Under the pieces are notes generated by a model. The model was given only the letters and a program-made list of their open reading frames with translations. It was not told the DNA's origin and made no database searches. A stretch of 46,096 nucleotides of DNA from Thiobacillus sp. (lineage in GTDB: Bacteria > Pseudomonadota > Gammaproteobacteria > Burkholderiales > Thiobacillaceae): contig JANJWS010000029.1 of assembly GCA_024709425.1 (NCBI GenBank), positions 1 to 46,096 of the forward strand, written 5' to 3'. Positions 35,219 to 46,096 of the stretch are shown in pieces; the first letter of the stretch is position 1, and every line of letters begins with the position of its first letter. The translations under genes and the position numbers were made by a program.

Positions 35219-35334
35219 GGAAGCGCTGATGGGTTCCGTCGTCGCGCGGCGATCCAGCGCTCGCTGAACCTACGGGCATGCTGGAATGCTTCGCTACGCT
35301 CGCCATCACGGATGTCGGGTTGATCCGCGTCTCC
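35219..35334. mobile_element. MITE between rsfS and rlmH
   Basis: 116 bp with imperfect terminal repeats GGAAGCGCTGAT and (reverse strand) GGAGACGCGGAT, and an internal inverted pair like that of the 131-bp MITE (GTCGTCGCGCGGCGATCCAG / GCTTCGCTACGCTCGCCATC). No clean target duplication is visible (CCGG versus CTAG). Its right end touches the rsfS stop codon TAG. Confidence 0.7.
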
Positions 35335-35694
35335 CTAGTGGTCGGCCTGGATATGCCGCGTGCGCGCTGCCGCGCCCGCGCCCCACAATTCTTCCAGATT
35401 GTAATGCGCACGCACCGCCGGCAGCATCACATGCACGATGACTTCACCGAGATCGAGCAGCACCCATTCGCCGGTCTCATCGCCCTCGGTGTTGCCGACG
35501 TACTGGCCGGCTTCCTTCATCTTCTCGCGCACGTTGTCGGCCAGCGCGCGGGTCTGCCGATTGGAGTCGCCGCTGGCGATGACCATGCGCTCGAACAGCG
35601 AGGTGAGCCGGCCGGTGTCGAGCACGGCGATGTCACGGCCCTTGATGTCTTCAAGTGCGGCGACGATCAGTTTGGTCTTGTCTTCAATGTTCAT
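35335..35694 (-). CDS. rsfS: Ribosomal silencing factor RsfS
   Basis: A 119-residue protein: KLIVAALEDIKGRDIAVLD, MVIASGDSNRQTRALADNV and WVLLDLGEVIVHVM are the RsfS/Iojap pattern. It binds L14 and blocks subunit joining in starvation. The start ATG overlaps the nadD stop by 4 bases. The stop codon TAG coincides with the junction of the downstream MITE, so the last residues may have been altered by the insertion. Confidence 0.93.
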   Translation of the reverse strand: MNIEDKTKLIVAALEDIKGRDIAVLDTGRLTSLFERMVIASGDSNRQTRALADNVREKMKEAGQYVGNTEGDETGEWVLLDLGEVIVHVMLPAVRAHYNLEELWGAGAAARTRHIQADH

Positions 35695-36401
35695 GCTGTT
35701 CCATAGAGGTGATGTTCGTGAATATAGTCGAGTACGGCGTCCGGCAGCAGATAACGTACGCTGCCCTGCCGTGCCAGGGTGTGGCGGATGGCGGTGGCGG
35801 AAATATCCAGCGGGGTCATCTGCCGCAGCAGCACCGACCCGGCGGGCCCCGCCGCCGACCCGTCGGCAACGTGACGCTGCGACACTTCGCGCCGCAGTTC
35901 GTCGGACATCGAATCGGACTGCAGCAACTGCGCGCCCGGCCGCGCCGCCACCGCAATGTGTGCCAGCTCGAAGAGACGCCGCCAGGCGTGCCAGCTGGTC
36001 AGACCAAGAAAGGCGTCCGCGCCCAGCAGCAGCCACAGCGGCTGCTTGCTGCCCAGTTCGGCGCGCAGCGCGGTCAGCGTATCGACGGTGTAGCTCGGAC
36101 GCGGTGAGTCGACCTCGCGCGCGTCGACCGCAAAGTACGGATTACCGGCCACCGCGCGCCGCACCATCGCCAGACGGTGCGGCGCCGCCGCGTGCGGGGC
36201 GGCACGATGCGGCGGCTGCCCGGCAGGAATGAAGCGCACCTCGCCCAGGCCGATCGCCTCGGCCATTTCCTCGGCGAGCCGGAGGTGACCGAAGTGGATG
36301 GGATCGAAGGTGCCGCCCAGCACGCCGATGGCGTGCCGGGGGTGAGCGGTAAGCGGTGAACGGTGAGCGGGCGAAGACTCAGCGGGGTTGTTTCCGCTCA
36401 C
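35691..36401 (-). CDS. nadD: Nicotinate-nucleotide adenylyltransferase NadD
   Basis: A protein of up to 236 residues. The nucleotidyltransferase motif GVLGGTFDPIHFGHL begins near residue 26, and the second motif is DISATAIRHTLA near the end. It makes NaAD in NAD synthesis. The only reasonable start is GTG at 36401, which lies inside a heptamer repeat. The first 24 residues (SGNNPAESSPAHRSPLTAHP) are encoded by that repeat and are not family sequence, so the native start may have been replaced. Confidence 0.9.
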   Translation of the reverse strand: MSGNNPAESSPAHRSPLTAHPRHAIGVLGGTFDPIHFGHLRLAEEMAEAIGLGEVRFIPAGQPPHRAAPHAAAPHRLAMVRRAVAGNPYFAVDAREVDSPRPSYTVDTLTALRAELGSKQPLWLLLGADAFLGLTSWHAWRRLFELAHIAVAARPGAQLLQSDSMSDELRREVSQRHVADGSAAGPAGSVLLRQMTPLDISATAIRHTLARQGSVRYLLPDAVLDYIHEHHLYGTA

Positions 36402-36414
36402 CGCTCACCGCTCC
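36341..36414. repeat. Heptamer repeats in inverted orientation at the nadD start
   Basis: Left block: GGTGAGC, GGTAAGC, GGTGAAC, GGTGAGC (36341-36368). Right block: CCGCTCA, CCGCTCA, CCGCTCC (36394-36414). The two blocks are complementary and could form a hairpin. The unit resembles the CTCTCCG heptamer after rng (CTCACCG versus CTCTCCG). Confidence 0.8.
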
Positions 36415-36426
36415 GTGTTCACGCAT

Positions 36427-37707
36427 TCAACCGCGCACATGCCCGTCGCCCAGCACCACCCATTTCTGGCTGGTGAGTCCTTCCAGGCCGACGGGGCCGC
36501 GCGCGTGGATCTTGTCGGTGGAAATGCCGATCTCGGCACCAAGGCCGTATTCGAAGCCGTCGGCAAAGCGCGTGGAGGCGTTGACCATGACGCTGGCCGA
36601 GTCGACCTCGCGCAGGAAGCGGCGCGCGCGGCCGTAGTCGTCGGTGACGATGGCATCGGTGTGCTGCGAGCCATGGGTGTTGATGTGCTCGATGGCTGCA
36701 TCGAGGCCGTCGACGACCTTCACCGCGATGATGGGGCCGAGGTATTCCTCGTACCAGTCCTGTTCCGTCGCGGCCTTCAGCTTGTCGGTGGCGATGCCGG
36801 CATCCCTCAGGATCGCCAGCGCCTCGGCGCAGCCGCGCATCTCGACGCCCTTGCCGGCGAGCATTCTGCCGATGTCGGGCAGCGCAGCCGCCGCCACGCC
36901 GCGTGCCACCAGCAGCGACTCGGTAGTGTTGCAGGTGCCGTAGCGCTGGGTCTTGGCATTCTCGACGATCGTCAGCGCCTTGGCGAGATCGGCGCGGTCG
37001 TCGACGTAGACGTGGCAGTTACCGTGCAGGTGCTTGATGACCGGTACCCGCGCCTCGCCGGTGATGCGCTCGATCAGACCCTTGCCACCACGCGGCACGA
37101 TGACGTCGACATAGTCCTTCATGGTGATGAGCTCGCCCACCGCGGCACGATCGGTGGTGTCGACCACCTGCACCACGGCGGCCGGCAGGCCGGCGGCTTC
37201 CAGTCCCTCGCGCACGCAGGCGGCGACTGCCTGATTGGAATGCAGCGCCTCGGAGCCGCCGCGCAGGATCGCGGCATTGCCCGACTTCAGGCACAGGCCG
37301 GCGGCGTCGGCGGTGACGTTGGGGCGCGCCTCGTAGATGATGCCGATGACGCCGAGCGGCACGCGCATCTTGCCGACCTGGATGCCGGAGGGGCGGTACT
37401 TGAGATCGGTGATTTCGCCGACCGGGTCCGCCAGCGTGGCGATCTGCTCCAGGCCTTCGGCCATGCCGGCGACGGTCTTTTCGCTCAATTGAAGGCGATC
37501 CAGCAGCGCGCTGTCGTAGCCGGCGCCACGCGCATGCTCCATGTCGCGCGCGTTGGCGGCGAGCAGCTTTGCGGTGTCTCGCCGGATCGCCGCGGCCATG
37601 GCGAGAAGCGCGCGGTTCTTCTGGTTGGTGTCGGCGCGGGCGATCGCACGCGAAGCCTCGCGCGCCTGTTTGCCCAGCGTCTGCATGTACTGTTTCACGT
37701 CCATCAT
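36427..37707 (-). CDS. proA: Glutamate-5-semialdehyde (gamma-glutamyl phosphate) reductase
   Basis: A 426-residue aldehyde-dehydrogenase-fold protein. The catalytic Cys lies in [13 protein letters not shown], with [13 protein letters not shown] and [14 protein letters not shown] as further ProA signatures. It catalyses the second step of proline synthesis. The ATG at 37707 (or 37704) overlaps the holA stop. A much longer open frame exists upstream but is not homologous. Confidence 0.95.
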   Translation of the reverse strand: MMDVKQYMQTLGKQAREASRAIARADTNQKNRALLAMAAAIRRDTAKLLAANARDMEHARGAGYDSALLDRLQLSEKTVAGMAEGLEQIATLADPVGEITDLKYRPSGIQVGKMRVPLGVIGIIYEARPNVTADAAGLCLKSGNAAILRGGSEALHSNQAVAACVREGLEAAGLPAAVVQVVDTTDRAAVGELITMKDYVDVIVPRGGKGLIERITGEARVPVIKHLHGNCHVYVDDRADLAKALTIVENAKTQRYGTCNTTESLLVARGVAAAALPDIGRMLAGKGVEMRGCAEALAILRDAGIATDKLKAATEQDWYEEYLGPIIAVKVVDGLDAAIEHINTHGSQHTDAIVTDDYGRARRFLREVDSASVMVNASTRFADGFEYGLGAEIGISTDKIHARGPVGLEGLTSQKWVVLGDGHVRG

Positions 37708-38738
37708 TTCATCCTCTTGCCAGGTGCGCCCGCAGCGGGTGCAGCCAGCGTCATGCCCACGCGCAGCAGCGTATCCCATGCGTCGCCGACACGCTCCAGC
37801 CCCTTGGCCTGGCGGTCGACGCGCGCGAGATCGTCGAGGGCGGTTTCGAGCTGCGCCACGCCAAGGCGTTTCAGCGCCTGTTCGATCTGCGGCGCACGCT
37901 GCTTGTCGCGTCCCCACAGTCCGCGCATCAGCCCCGGCAGCGGCTCGCCCTGCGCCAGCGCCAATTTTAGCCTGAGCAGCAGCTGCACGGCCGACGCCAC
38001 CTGCCACAGGATGGCCGGCACCGCCTCGCCGCTGTCCTTGAGATCCGTCACGCCCTGCGCGAAGCGGGCCGCGTCACCGGTGTACAAGGCATCCTGCAAC
38101 ACGTCGGCTTCGAGCCGGCTGACGTCGACCACCGCATGTTCGACGTCGGCACGGGTGACCACGCCCGGCGGCAGCAGCAGCGCGAGCTTGTCGATTTCCT
38201 GCTGTGCCGCCAACAGATTTCCTTCGACCTGGTCCGCGAGGAATTCCAGTGCGTCGCGTTCGGCGCGCAGTCCCTGCTTCGCCAGGCGGCGTTCGATCCA
38301 GCCCGGAAGCTGCGCGCGGCCCACCGGCTTCGCCTCCACCACCACGCCCGCCGCCGCAAGGGCCGCGAACCAGCGGCTTTGCTGGGTTTTCCAGTCCAGG
38401 CCCGGCAGGCTGACGAGTGTCAGCGTATCGGCTTGCAGGTTCGCCGCGTAGGTTTCCAGCGCCTTGGCGCCGTCGACCCCGGGTTTGCCGGAAGGAACAC
38501 GGATCTCCACGAGGCGGCGCTGAGCGAACAACGAGAGGTTGTCGCCACTCGCAAAGATCGCTTGCCAGTTGTAGCGCCCCTGTACCGTGAAGACGCTGCG
38601 CTCGCCATGCCCGGCCGCGCGCGCCGCGGCACGGATGGCATCGCCTGCCTCCTGCGCGGCCAGCGGCTCATCGCCGACCACCACATACAGCGGGGCCAGC
38701 CCGCGCGCGAGCTGCTCAGGGAGGCGTTCTGCGGACAC
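37704..38738 (-). CDS. holA: DNA polymerase III delta subunit
   Basis: A 344-residue protein: [17 protein letters not shown], then [27 protein letters not shown] (two adjoining motifs), [19 protein letters not shown] and a C-terminal helical collar. It loads the beta clamp. The start GTG at 38738 is chosen because it restores the normal 2-bp spacing from the lptE stop once the inserted element is removed; TTG at 38744 is an alternative. The gene is cut off from lptE by a 261-bp insertion. Confidence 0.92.
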   Translation of the reverse strand: MSAERLPEQLARGLAPLYVVVGDEPLAAQEAGDAIRAAARAAGHGERSVFTVQGRYNWQAIFASGDNLSLFAQRRLVEIRVPSGKPGVDGAKALETYAANLQADTLTLVSLPGLDWKTQQSRWFAALAAAGVVVEAKPVGRAQLPGWIERRLAKQGLRAERDALEFLADQVEGNLLAAQQEIDKLALLLPPGVVTRADVEHAVVDVSRLEADVLQDALYTGDAARFAQGVTDLKDSGEAVPAILWQVASAVQLLLRLKLALAQGEPLPGLMRGLWGRDKQRAPQIEQALKRLGVAQLETALDDLARVDRQAKGLERVGDAWDTLLRVGMTLAAPAAGAPGKRMK

Positions 38739-38743
38739 GTTCA

Positions 38744-39004
38744 ACCTAGAAACCGCAGTTGGACGCGCCCGATGGTGCATCTGATCGCGTGGCCGCCGCG
38801 AAGCAACGAGAGCGTGGCTGTTGCCGCTTTAGCGGCTTTACGAATCCGGCCTGCCCCTTGCGGGCGCAAAGGCAGGCGTGTGAGCAGGCGTGCCAGCGGG
38901 TACGTAGTGGTCTCACCCAACAGGTGAAGGCGGTCGAAGGCAGAGTGTTCAGCGTTCATGCGGCATTCACGGAGGCAGAGAGCGGTCAACTGCGGTTTTC
39001 AGGT
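38744..39004. mobile_element. 261-bp MITE inserted between lptE and holA
   Basis: Terminal inverted repeats ACCTAGAAACCGCAGTTG and (reverse strand) ACCTGAAAACCGCAGTTG, with two mismatches in 18. It is flanked by the direct repeat TCA (38741-38743 and 39005-39007). No coding capacity for a transposase. On the minus strand the repeat is the TGA stop codon of lptE. Confidence 0.85.
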
Positions 39005-42351
<3,347 letters not shown>

Positions 42352-42380
42352 TCAGTGAGGCTTCACTTCGCGGAAAGCGC

Positions 42381-43556
42381 ATGCCCGGCTTTGGTATGAG
42401 CCCGCGAACAGGAAGCCTGAACAAACAAGAACTTGCGGAGCACGATTCACTCTGGGGAGCGGAATATGCGCTTTTGCAGTTCCTGGCGGTTCGGGCTGGC
42501 CGACGTGCCCGCATGACGCGGCACGCCCGGCTGCCCTTCACCGGAAGCCTCGGGGTGCTCACGTTTTGCGCGCCTGGGTTCCACAGCCTCGCCGATATCC
42601 TCGGCATCATCGCCCACAGCGTGCAGGTCGATGCGATCCAGCTCGGCATCGACCTGGGAACCGGCTACCGGCGCGACTGCTACGTCGCCCAGGCCGCCGC
42701 ACCGGGCCTGCTGTCGGGCCAGCCTGTCCCGCCTTTCATGGTGATGCGGGAGACACGCCGACGACGGTGTTCGACGCCCCCGGGCCTGGTCGCCGCCCCC
42801 GACTGGGTCGACCAGCACAGTCTGCACGTCGGCATCGCCGGACGGCGCAGCGCGCCCCGCTCCGGCATCGCACTGATGCGCAGCCCGGCCCGGCCGCGCT
42901 TCAAACCCCGTGAACGCCGCGAGCTCCATCGCCTGCTGCCGCACCTCAACTGCGCCATCGCACTGGCCTGGCAACTCGAGTGTGTGCGTCAACAGGAAGC
43001 CTACGCGCTCACCATGCTCGAACACGCCGAAACCGGCATTCTGCTGCTGAATCCAGACGGAACCCCCCTGCACGGCAACCCGCAGGCGTTCAAGTTGCTG
43101 GAACAGGCCCGCGTTCGCGTGACACAACGCCTGCAACTGCCGACGCAGGCATTGCAGAGGCACTTCGACGCGGCATTGGTCCTTGTGCGGAGTTCGAGTC
43201 AGCCGGCCGCGACCCTGCTTGCGCCCGGCCCCCCTCCGGTCGTCATGACCCTGCGCCACGCCATCGCCCCCGCCACCATCGTCGGTGCGTGCGCTTCGAC
43301 GCTTGCGCTTACCCTGCGTGGGCCGCGAACCGCCGCCCGCCTGCCCGAATGCGTGGCCCGCCACTTTGGCCTCACACCCGCCGAATTCAGGCTGTGCGCT
43401 GCACTCGTCGACGGCGACAGTCTCAAGGCGTGTGCACGGCGCTGGGGTCGGTCCTACGACACCCTACGCAGCCAGCTCAAGGTGATCCGCGCCAAAACGG
43501 GCACCCACCGCCAGGCCGAGCTCATCACCCTGCTCGAAGCGTTCAGAACGCCATGA
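42381..43556 (+). CDS. LuxR-type HTH transcriptional regulator
   Basis: A protein of about 391 residues. The last 60 residues form a LuxR-like helix-turn-helix (FGLTPAEFRLCAALVDGDSL, then YDTLRSQLKVIRAKTG). The middle has a PAS-like segment (MLEHAETGILLLNPDGTPL). The N-terminal sensing part is not recognised. The start is uncertain: the ATG at 42381 has GGAAAG upstream, 42396 is an alternative, and the frame is open further left. It is divergent from leuS and 156 bp before an unknown gene that it may control (inference). Confidence 0.7.
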   Translation: MPGFGMSPRTGSLNKQELAEHDSLWGAEYALLQFLAVRAGRRARMTRHARLPFTGSLGVLTFCAPGFHSLADILGIIAHSVQVDAIQLGIDLGTGYRRDCYVAQAAAPGLLSGQPVPPFMVMRETRRRRCSTPPGLVAAPDWVDQHSLHVGIAGRRSAPRSGIALMRSPARPRFKPRERRELHRLLPHLNCAIALAWQLECVRQQEAYALTMLEHAETGILLLNPDGTPLHGNPQAFKLLEQARVRVTQRLQLPTQALQRHFDAALVLVRSSSQPAATLLAPGPPPVVMTLRHAIAPATIVGACASTLALTLRGPRTAARLPECVARHFGLTPAEFRLCAALVDGDSLKACARRWGRSYDTLRSQLKVIRAKTGTHRQAELITLLEAFRTP

Positions 43557-43654
43557 CCCTGCCAGGCTCGGTAAGACTCCAGCGGCATTCAGGAGGGTTC
43601 GCACCCCCCAATTGAGGGATGCGGCAGCGCCTTGCCTCGACTGAAATGACGGAA

Positions 43655-43672
43655 TGGAGGGGCGTCCCTCCA
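43655..43672 (+). terminator. Hairpin after the LuxR-type gene
   Basis: TGGAGGG-GCGT-CCCTCCA forms a perfect 7-bp stem, followed by CGAATTTT. It may be a weak terminator or a leader hairpin of the next gene, whose ATG is 40 bp further on. Confidence 0.5.
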
Positions 43673-43712
43673 CGAATTTTCTCCGTCCACAAACGACTGA
43701 ACGAGGTTGGCC

Positions 43713-45008
43713 ATGAGTCCTGAAAACGCCCTGCAGGTCCCCTGTTGTCCGGAATTTCCGCCTGATGCGGCGTGTGACGCGCTGGATTTCCACTACCACC
43801 TGAAATACCCCACCCAGGTCACCCATCGCGACCGCCGTGTGACGGTGGAGGTCACCATCCACGCGCGCTTCGAACGTTGCCCCGGCCCCCTCGCGCTGGG
43901 CGACCTGGTGTATTCGACCACGCTCCTGCCGGGCGAGAAGGTCAGGCTGTTCACGGCCGACCGCCGCACCCGCTTCACTTTCGACAGCAGCAGCCAGCTG
44001 TCGTACCGCAACCAGCAAACCTCGGAAGAACGCTTCTATGCGGCGAGCATGCACGATTCCATGACCGATATTTCCAGCCGCGACAGCCAGAGCGCACACA
44101 GCAGCGCCCGCGGTTCCGCGCGCGGTCACGGCGAAACCAGCGGCGCCATCGGCAGCTTCCTGTTCGGCCCGTCGGTCGACGTCAGCGGGTCGTGGGACAG
44201 CAGTTCGACCAGCACTTTCCTGCGTGAACTGTCGGTGCACGCACATGCCTCGGATCGCCGCGCCGAAGTGGCCACGCGCACGGCCAATTCGGTCTCGGTG
44301 GGGGAAGTCTCGACACGCACGCATGCCGAGGGCTCGACCGAAGACCATTTCGAATCGTCGTCGCGTGAATTCAGGAATCCCAATCGCTGCCACGCGGTCA
44401 CCTTCTATTTCCACCAGATCAACAAGACCCAGAAAGTGCGTTTCCGGATCGTCGGCATCTACCGCCGCGTCATCGATCCCGCGGCGAATTCCGCCGTCCG
44501 GGCCAATCCGTTCGCGGACGATGGCGGCGTCGACATCATTCCCAACGGCGTGCTGGCCACCGACGCGAAGCGCGCCGAGATCCAGCGCGCCGCGCAGGCG
44601 GCCACGGTGAACCCGGCCGCGGCGGTCCCGGGCCTCGCGACATTCTCCAGTGCGCAGTGGATGGCCGCGGCGGAAGCCGAGCCCATCCCCGAAGCCATAC
44701 GCGAGAAGGCGCTGAAAAGCGTGGACGGCGAACTGGCGAAACAGGGCTACCTCACGGAAAAGGGTCAGCTCAACGAAGCGCGCGTGGTCGAACTCGGCTT
44801 CGAGCGCACCACGTCGCTGCCCACGCCCGGCCTGTATGTGCGCTCGTGCCTGGACGACTGCGATGTGTGCGAGCCCGCACTGGATGAGGCGATGGCCATC
44901 GAACTCGAACGCCAGCGCCTGGAAAACGCCTTGCTGCAGAAGCAGATCGACCTGCTGGACAAGCACCAGGATTACCGCTGCTGCCCGGTGAGCCAAAGCG
45001 ATGCCTGA
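43713..45008 (+). CDS. Unknown protein with Ser-rich centre and Cys-rich C-terminus
   Basis: A 431-residue protein not recognised. The N-terminal part is beta-like (HYHLKYPTQVTHRDRRVTVEV; LPGEKVRLFTADRRTRFTF). A Ser-rich, low-complexity centre follows (about residues 115-170), then a second beta-like block (CHAVTFYFHQINKTQKVRFRI, read as adjoining parts). The C-terminus has a Cys cluster (SCLDDCDVCEP) and a coiled coil ending in YRCCP. There is no signal peptide or membrane helix. The ATG at 43713 has GAGG upstream; a TTG at 43707 is also in frame. It is followed by a second unknown gene, probably in the same operon. Confidence 0.65.
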   Translation: MSPENALQVPCCPEFPPDAACDALDFHYHLKYPTQVTHRDRRVTVEVTIHARFERCPGPLALGDLVYSTTLLPGEKVRLFTADRRTRFTFDSSSQLSYRNQQTSEERFYAASMHDSMTDISSRDSQSAHSSARGSARGHGETSGAIGSFLFGPSVDVSGSWDSSSTSTFLRELSVHAHASDRRAEVATRTANSVSVGEVSTRTHAEGSTEDHFESSSREFRNPNRCHAVTFYFHQINKTQKVRFRIVGIYRRVIDPAANSAVRANPFADDGGVDIIPNGVLATDAKRAEIQRAAQAATVNPAAAVPGLATFSSAQWMAAAEAEPIPEAIREKALKSVDGELAKQGYLTEKGQLNEARVVELGFERTTSLPTPGLYVRSCLDDCDVCEPALDEAMAIELERQRLENALLQKQIDLLDKHQDYRCCPVSQSDA

Positions 45009-45125
45009 ACGCAAAACGCCAAGGCGCGGCGATTGGCATCGTCTGCCCGCCCTTCCCCCATCGCATTCTTCACCCGCGCCCCGGCGCCCGACGCCGGGCC
45101 ATCGAAACCCTCCGGAGACCTGAAC

Positions 45126-45722
45126 ATGGCCAACCTGAAATCCGCTGGCAAGGCCGGCACCGAGCTCGTCCAGCGCCAGGCACGCACGCAGTTCCGTGCC
45201 CTGCTCGCCGTGAACCCCAACTATTTCGGCAATCTCGCCGAAAGCCCGTTCCAGGTGGTGCTCCCGATCCAGGGCAACACCTTCTACGAGGAAATCGGCT
45301 GCGTGGGCTATCACCCGCAGCAGGAATACCTAGAGGCCGTGGTGTACGTGAACCAGCCGAGCGGCTATTCGGGATCGGTCTGCCTGGCCGGGAGTCTGGA
45401 GTACGTGCGCTTCTATCTTTCCTTCGACAATGGCGCCTCCTGGCAGGACCAGGGGCTCTCGAGCGTGCGCGTGTGGGACATCCCGGAAGGAACCGAAGGC
45501 AAGAAACGGCTTGAATACGCCGTGTCACTCAAGGTCGATCCCCCGCGGAAATTCTGCAAGTTCAACCCGCTCATCCAGGTGCGCGCCATTCTGTCGTGGA
45601 ACAACCCGCCGCCCGCCAATCAGCCCAACTGGGTGCCGGTATGGGGCGAGGTGCAGGACGCGACGGTCCAGGTCGAACCGTTCAAGTTCATCGTCCTGCC
45701 GGATCTCATCAAGATCGCCAAG
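45126..45722 (+). pseudogene. Unknown protein gene cut by an IS5-family element
   Basis: The native frame runs from the ATG at 45126 (GGAG upstream) for 199 codons to about 45722, where the IS end begins; past that the frame continues only into IS sequence. Conserved-looking features are FRALLAVNPNYFGNLAESPF, CVGYHPQQEYLEAVVYV, YSGSVCLAGSLEYVRFYL and PFKFIVLPDLIK. I do not recognise a family. Two IS-unrelated strands of evidence (operon spacing and shared style) suggest it works with the 43713 gene. The 3' end, if it survives, would lie beyond the IS and outside this window. Confidence 0.6.
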
Positions 45723-46096
45723 GGAGACGCTGATTTATTCACTTTTCCGCTGCCGAGCGCAAGCCCGAACGTTCGTCTCGCCAGATTTTCCATAATTCAC
45801 AGCTCACGCCGCAGGTTTTTGCCATTTTTCGGCCTTTTCCCGGGGATTTTCCCCCGTTTTCGCGTCCTCAGGACGCAACTGTCCCGTCAGGCCCCGGCAA
45901 CCGTCGCTTGACGATGAACAGATTCGCCAGGCCGAACAGCGCATACAGCTGCGCGGTGTTCTTCGCGAGACCCCGGTAACGCGTCTTGCGGTGCCGGAAC
46001 AGGTTCTTGATGATGTGGAAGGGGTGCTCGACCTTGGCACGGATGCTCGCCTTGACCTGTTCGAGCCTGTCGAGCAGGACACCCAGTTCGGTGTCG
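45723..46096 (-). mobile_element. IS5-family insertion sequence (partial, right side outside the window)
   Basis: The element end begins GGAGACGCTGATTTATTC, nearly the same terminal repeat as the two MITEs with CTGAT-type ends. It contains the C-terminus of an IS5-type transposase on the minus strand. The flanking target copy cannot be checked because the other end is outside the window. Confidence 0.75.
45868..46096 (-). CDS. IS5-family transposase, C-terminal part
   Basis: The minus-strand frame has no start inside the window and ends at TGA (45868-45870). About 75 residues are visible, including [20 protein letters not shown]-type [18 protein letters not shown] and [13 protein letters not shown] carries the final Glu of the DDE triad in this family. 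It is the 3' end of a transposase whose main part lies to the right. Confidence 0.85.
   Translation of the reverse strand, partial: DTELGVLLDRLEQVKASIRAKVEHPFHIIKNLFRHRKTRYRGLAKNTAQLYALFGLANLFIVKRRLPGPDGTVAS

Overview
The window is high-GC DNA and reads as a betaproteobacterial chromosome. The best evidence is the block leuS-lptE-holA-proA-nadD-rsfS-rlmH-maf-rng on the minus strand, a typical betaproteobacterial arrangement. The TorF-like porin/glnK/amtB operon, the MetA-type homoserine acyltransferase and the YeeE/TusA pair also fit. A Thiobacillus- or Rhodocyclaceae-like host is a reasonable guess (inference only).

Left part (1-7.7 kb): a 5'-cut MmeI-like single-chain restriction-modification protein meets, tail to tail, a DUF4143-type AAA ATPase. 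Next come an AbrB/PIN toxin-antitoxin pair, an AmpG-like permease, a second toxin-antitoxin pair (RelE/ParE type) and a SafE-like membrane protein. From 7.7 to 17.2 kb the minus strand carries a DUF4426 protein; a tightly coupled unit of P-loop ATPase, metA, an mlaE/F/D lipid transporter and its auxiliary lipoprotein; and a unit of YeeE-type thiosulfate transporter, TusA-like protein and PAS-PAS-GGDEF-EAL protein.

Middle part (17.6-26.0 kb): an SLC13-type permease with RCK domains, two small envelope/coiled-coil proteins, and the nitrogen operon porin-glnK-amtB. That operon has a visible sigma-54 promoter and two NtrC-like sites. Divergent from it lie ubiK, comM and a VIT1/CCC1 transporter. 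From 26.06 to 28.04 kb there is a decayed integron: an integrase pseudogene that has lost its N-terminal half and its catalytic tyrosine codon, a small cassette gene, two attC sites and a Phd/VapC cassette. A 131-bp MITE with a CTAA target duplication follows.

Right part (28.4-46.1 kb): an RNA methyltransferase, hemJ and a TlpA-like thioredoxin (divergent, with overlapping start codons), slyX, a lipoprotein, an AlkA-like glycosylase, and the rng-to-leuS block. That block has been invaded repeatedly: a MITE between rsfS and rlmH, another exactly at the lptE stop codon, heptamer repeats at nadD and after rng, and three in-frame palindromic insertions in leuS. Divergent from leuS are a LuxR-type regulator and two genes I do not recognise. 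The second of these is cut by an IS5-family element that runs off the right edge.

The strongest themes are small mobile repeats that enter coding sequence in frame or land exactly on gene boundaries, an integron relic, and an undescribed regulator-plus-two-gene locus at the right end.
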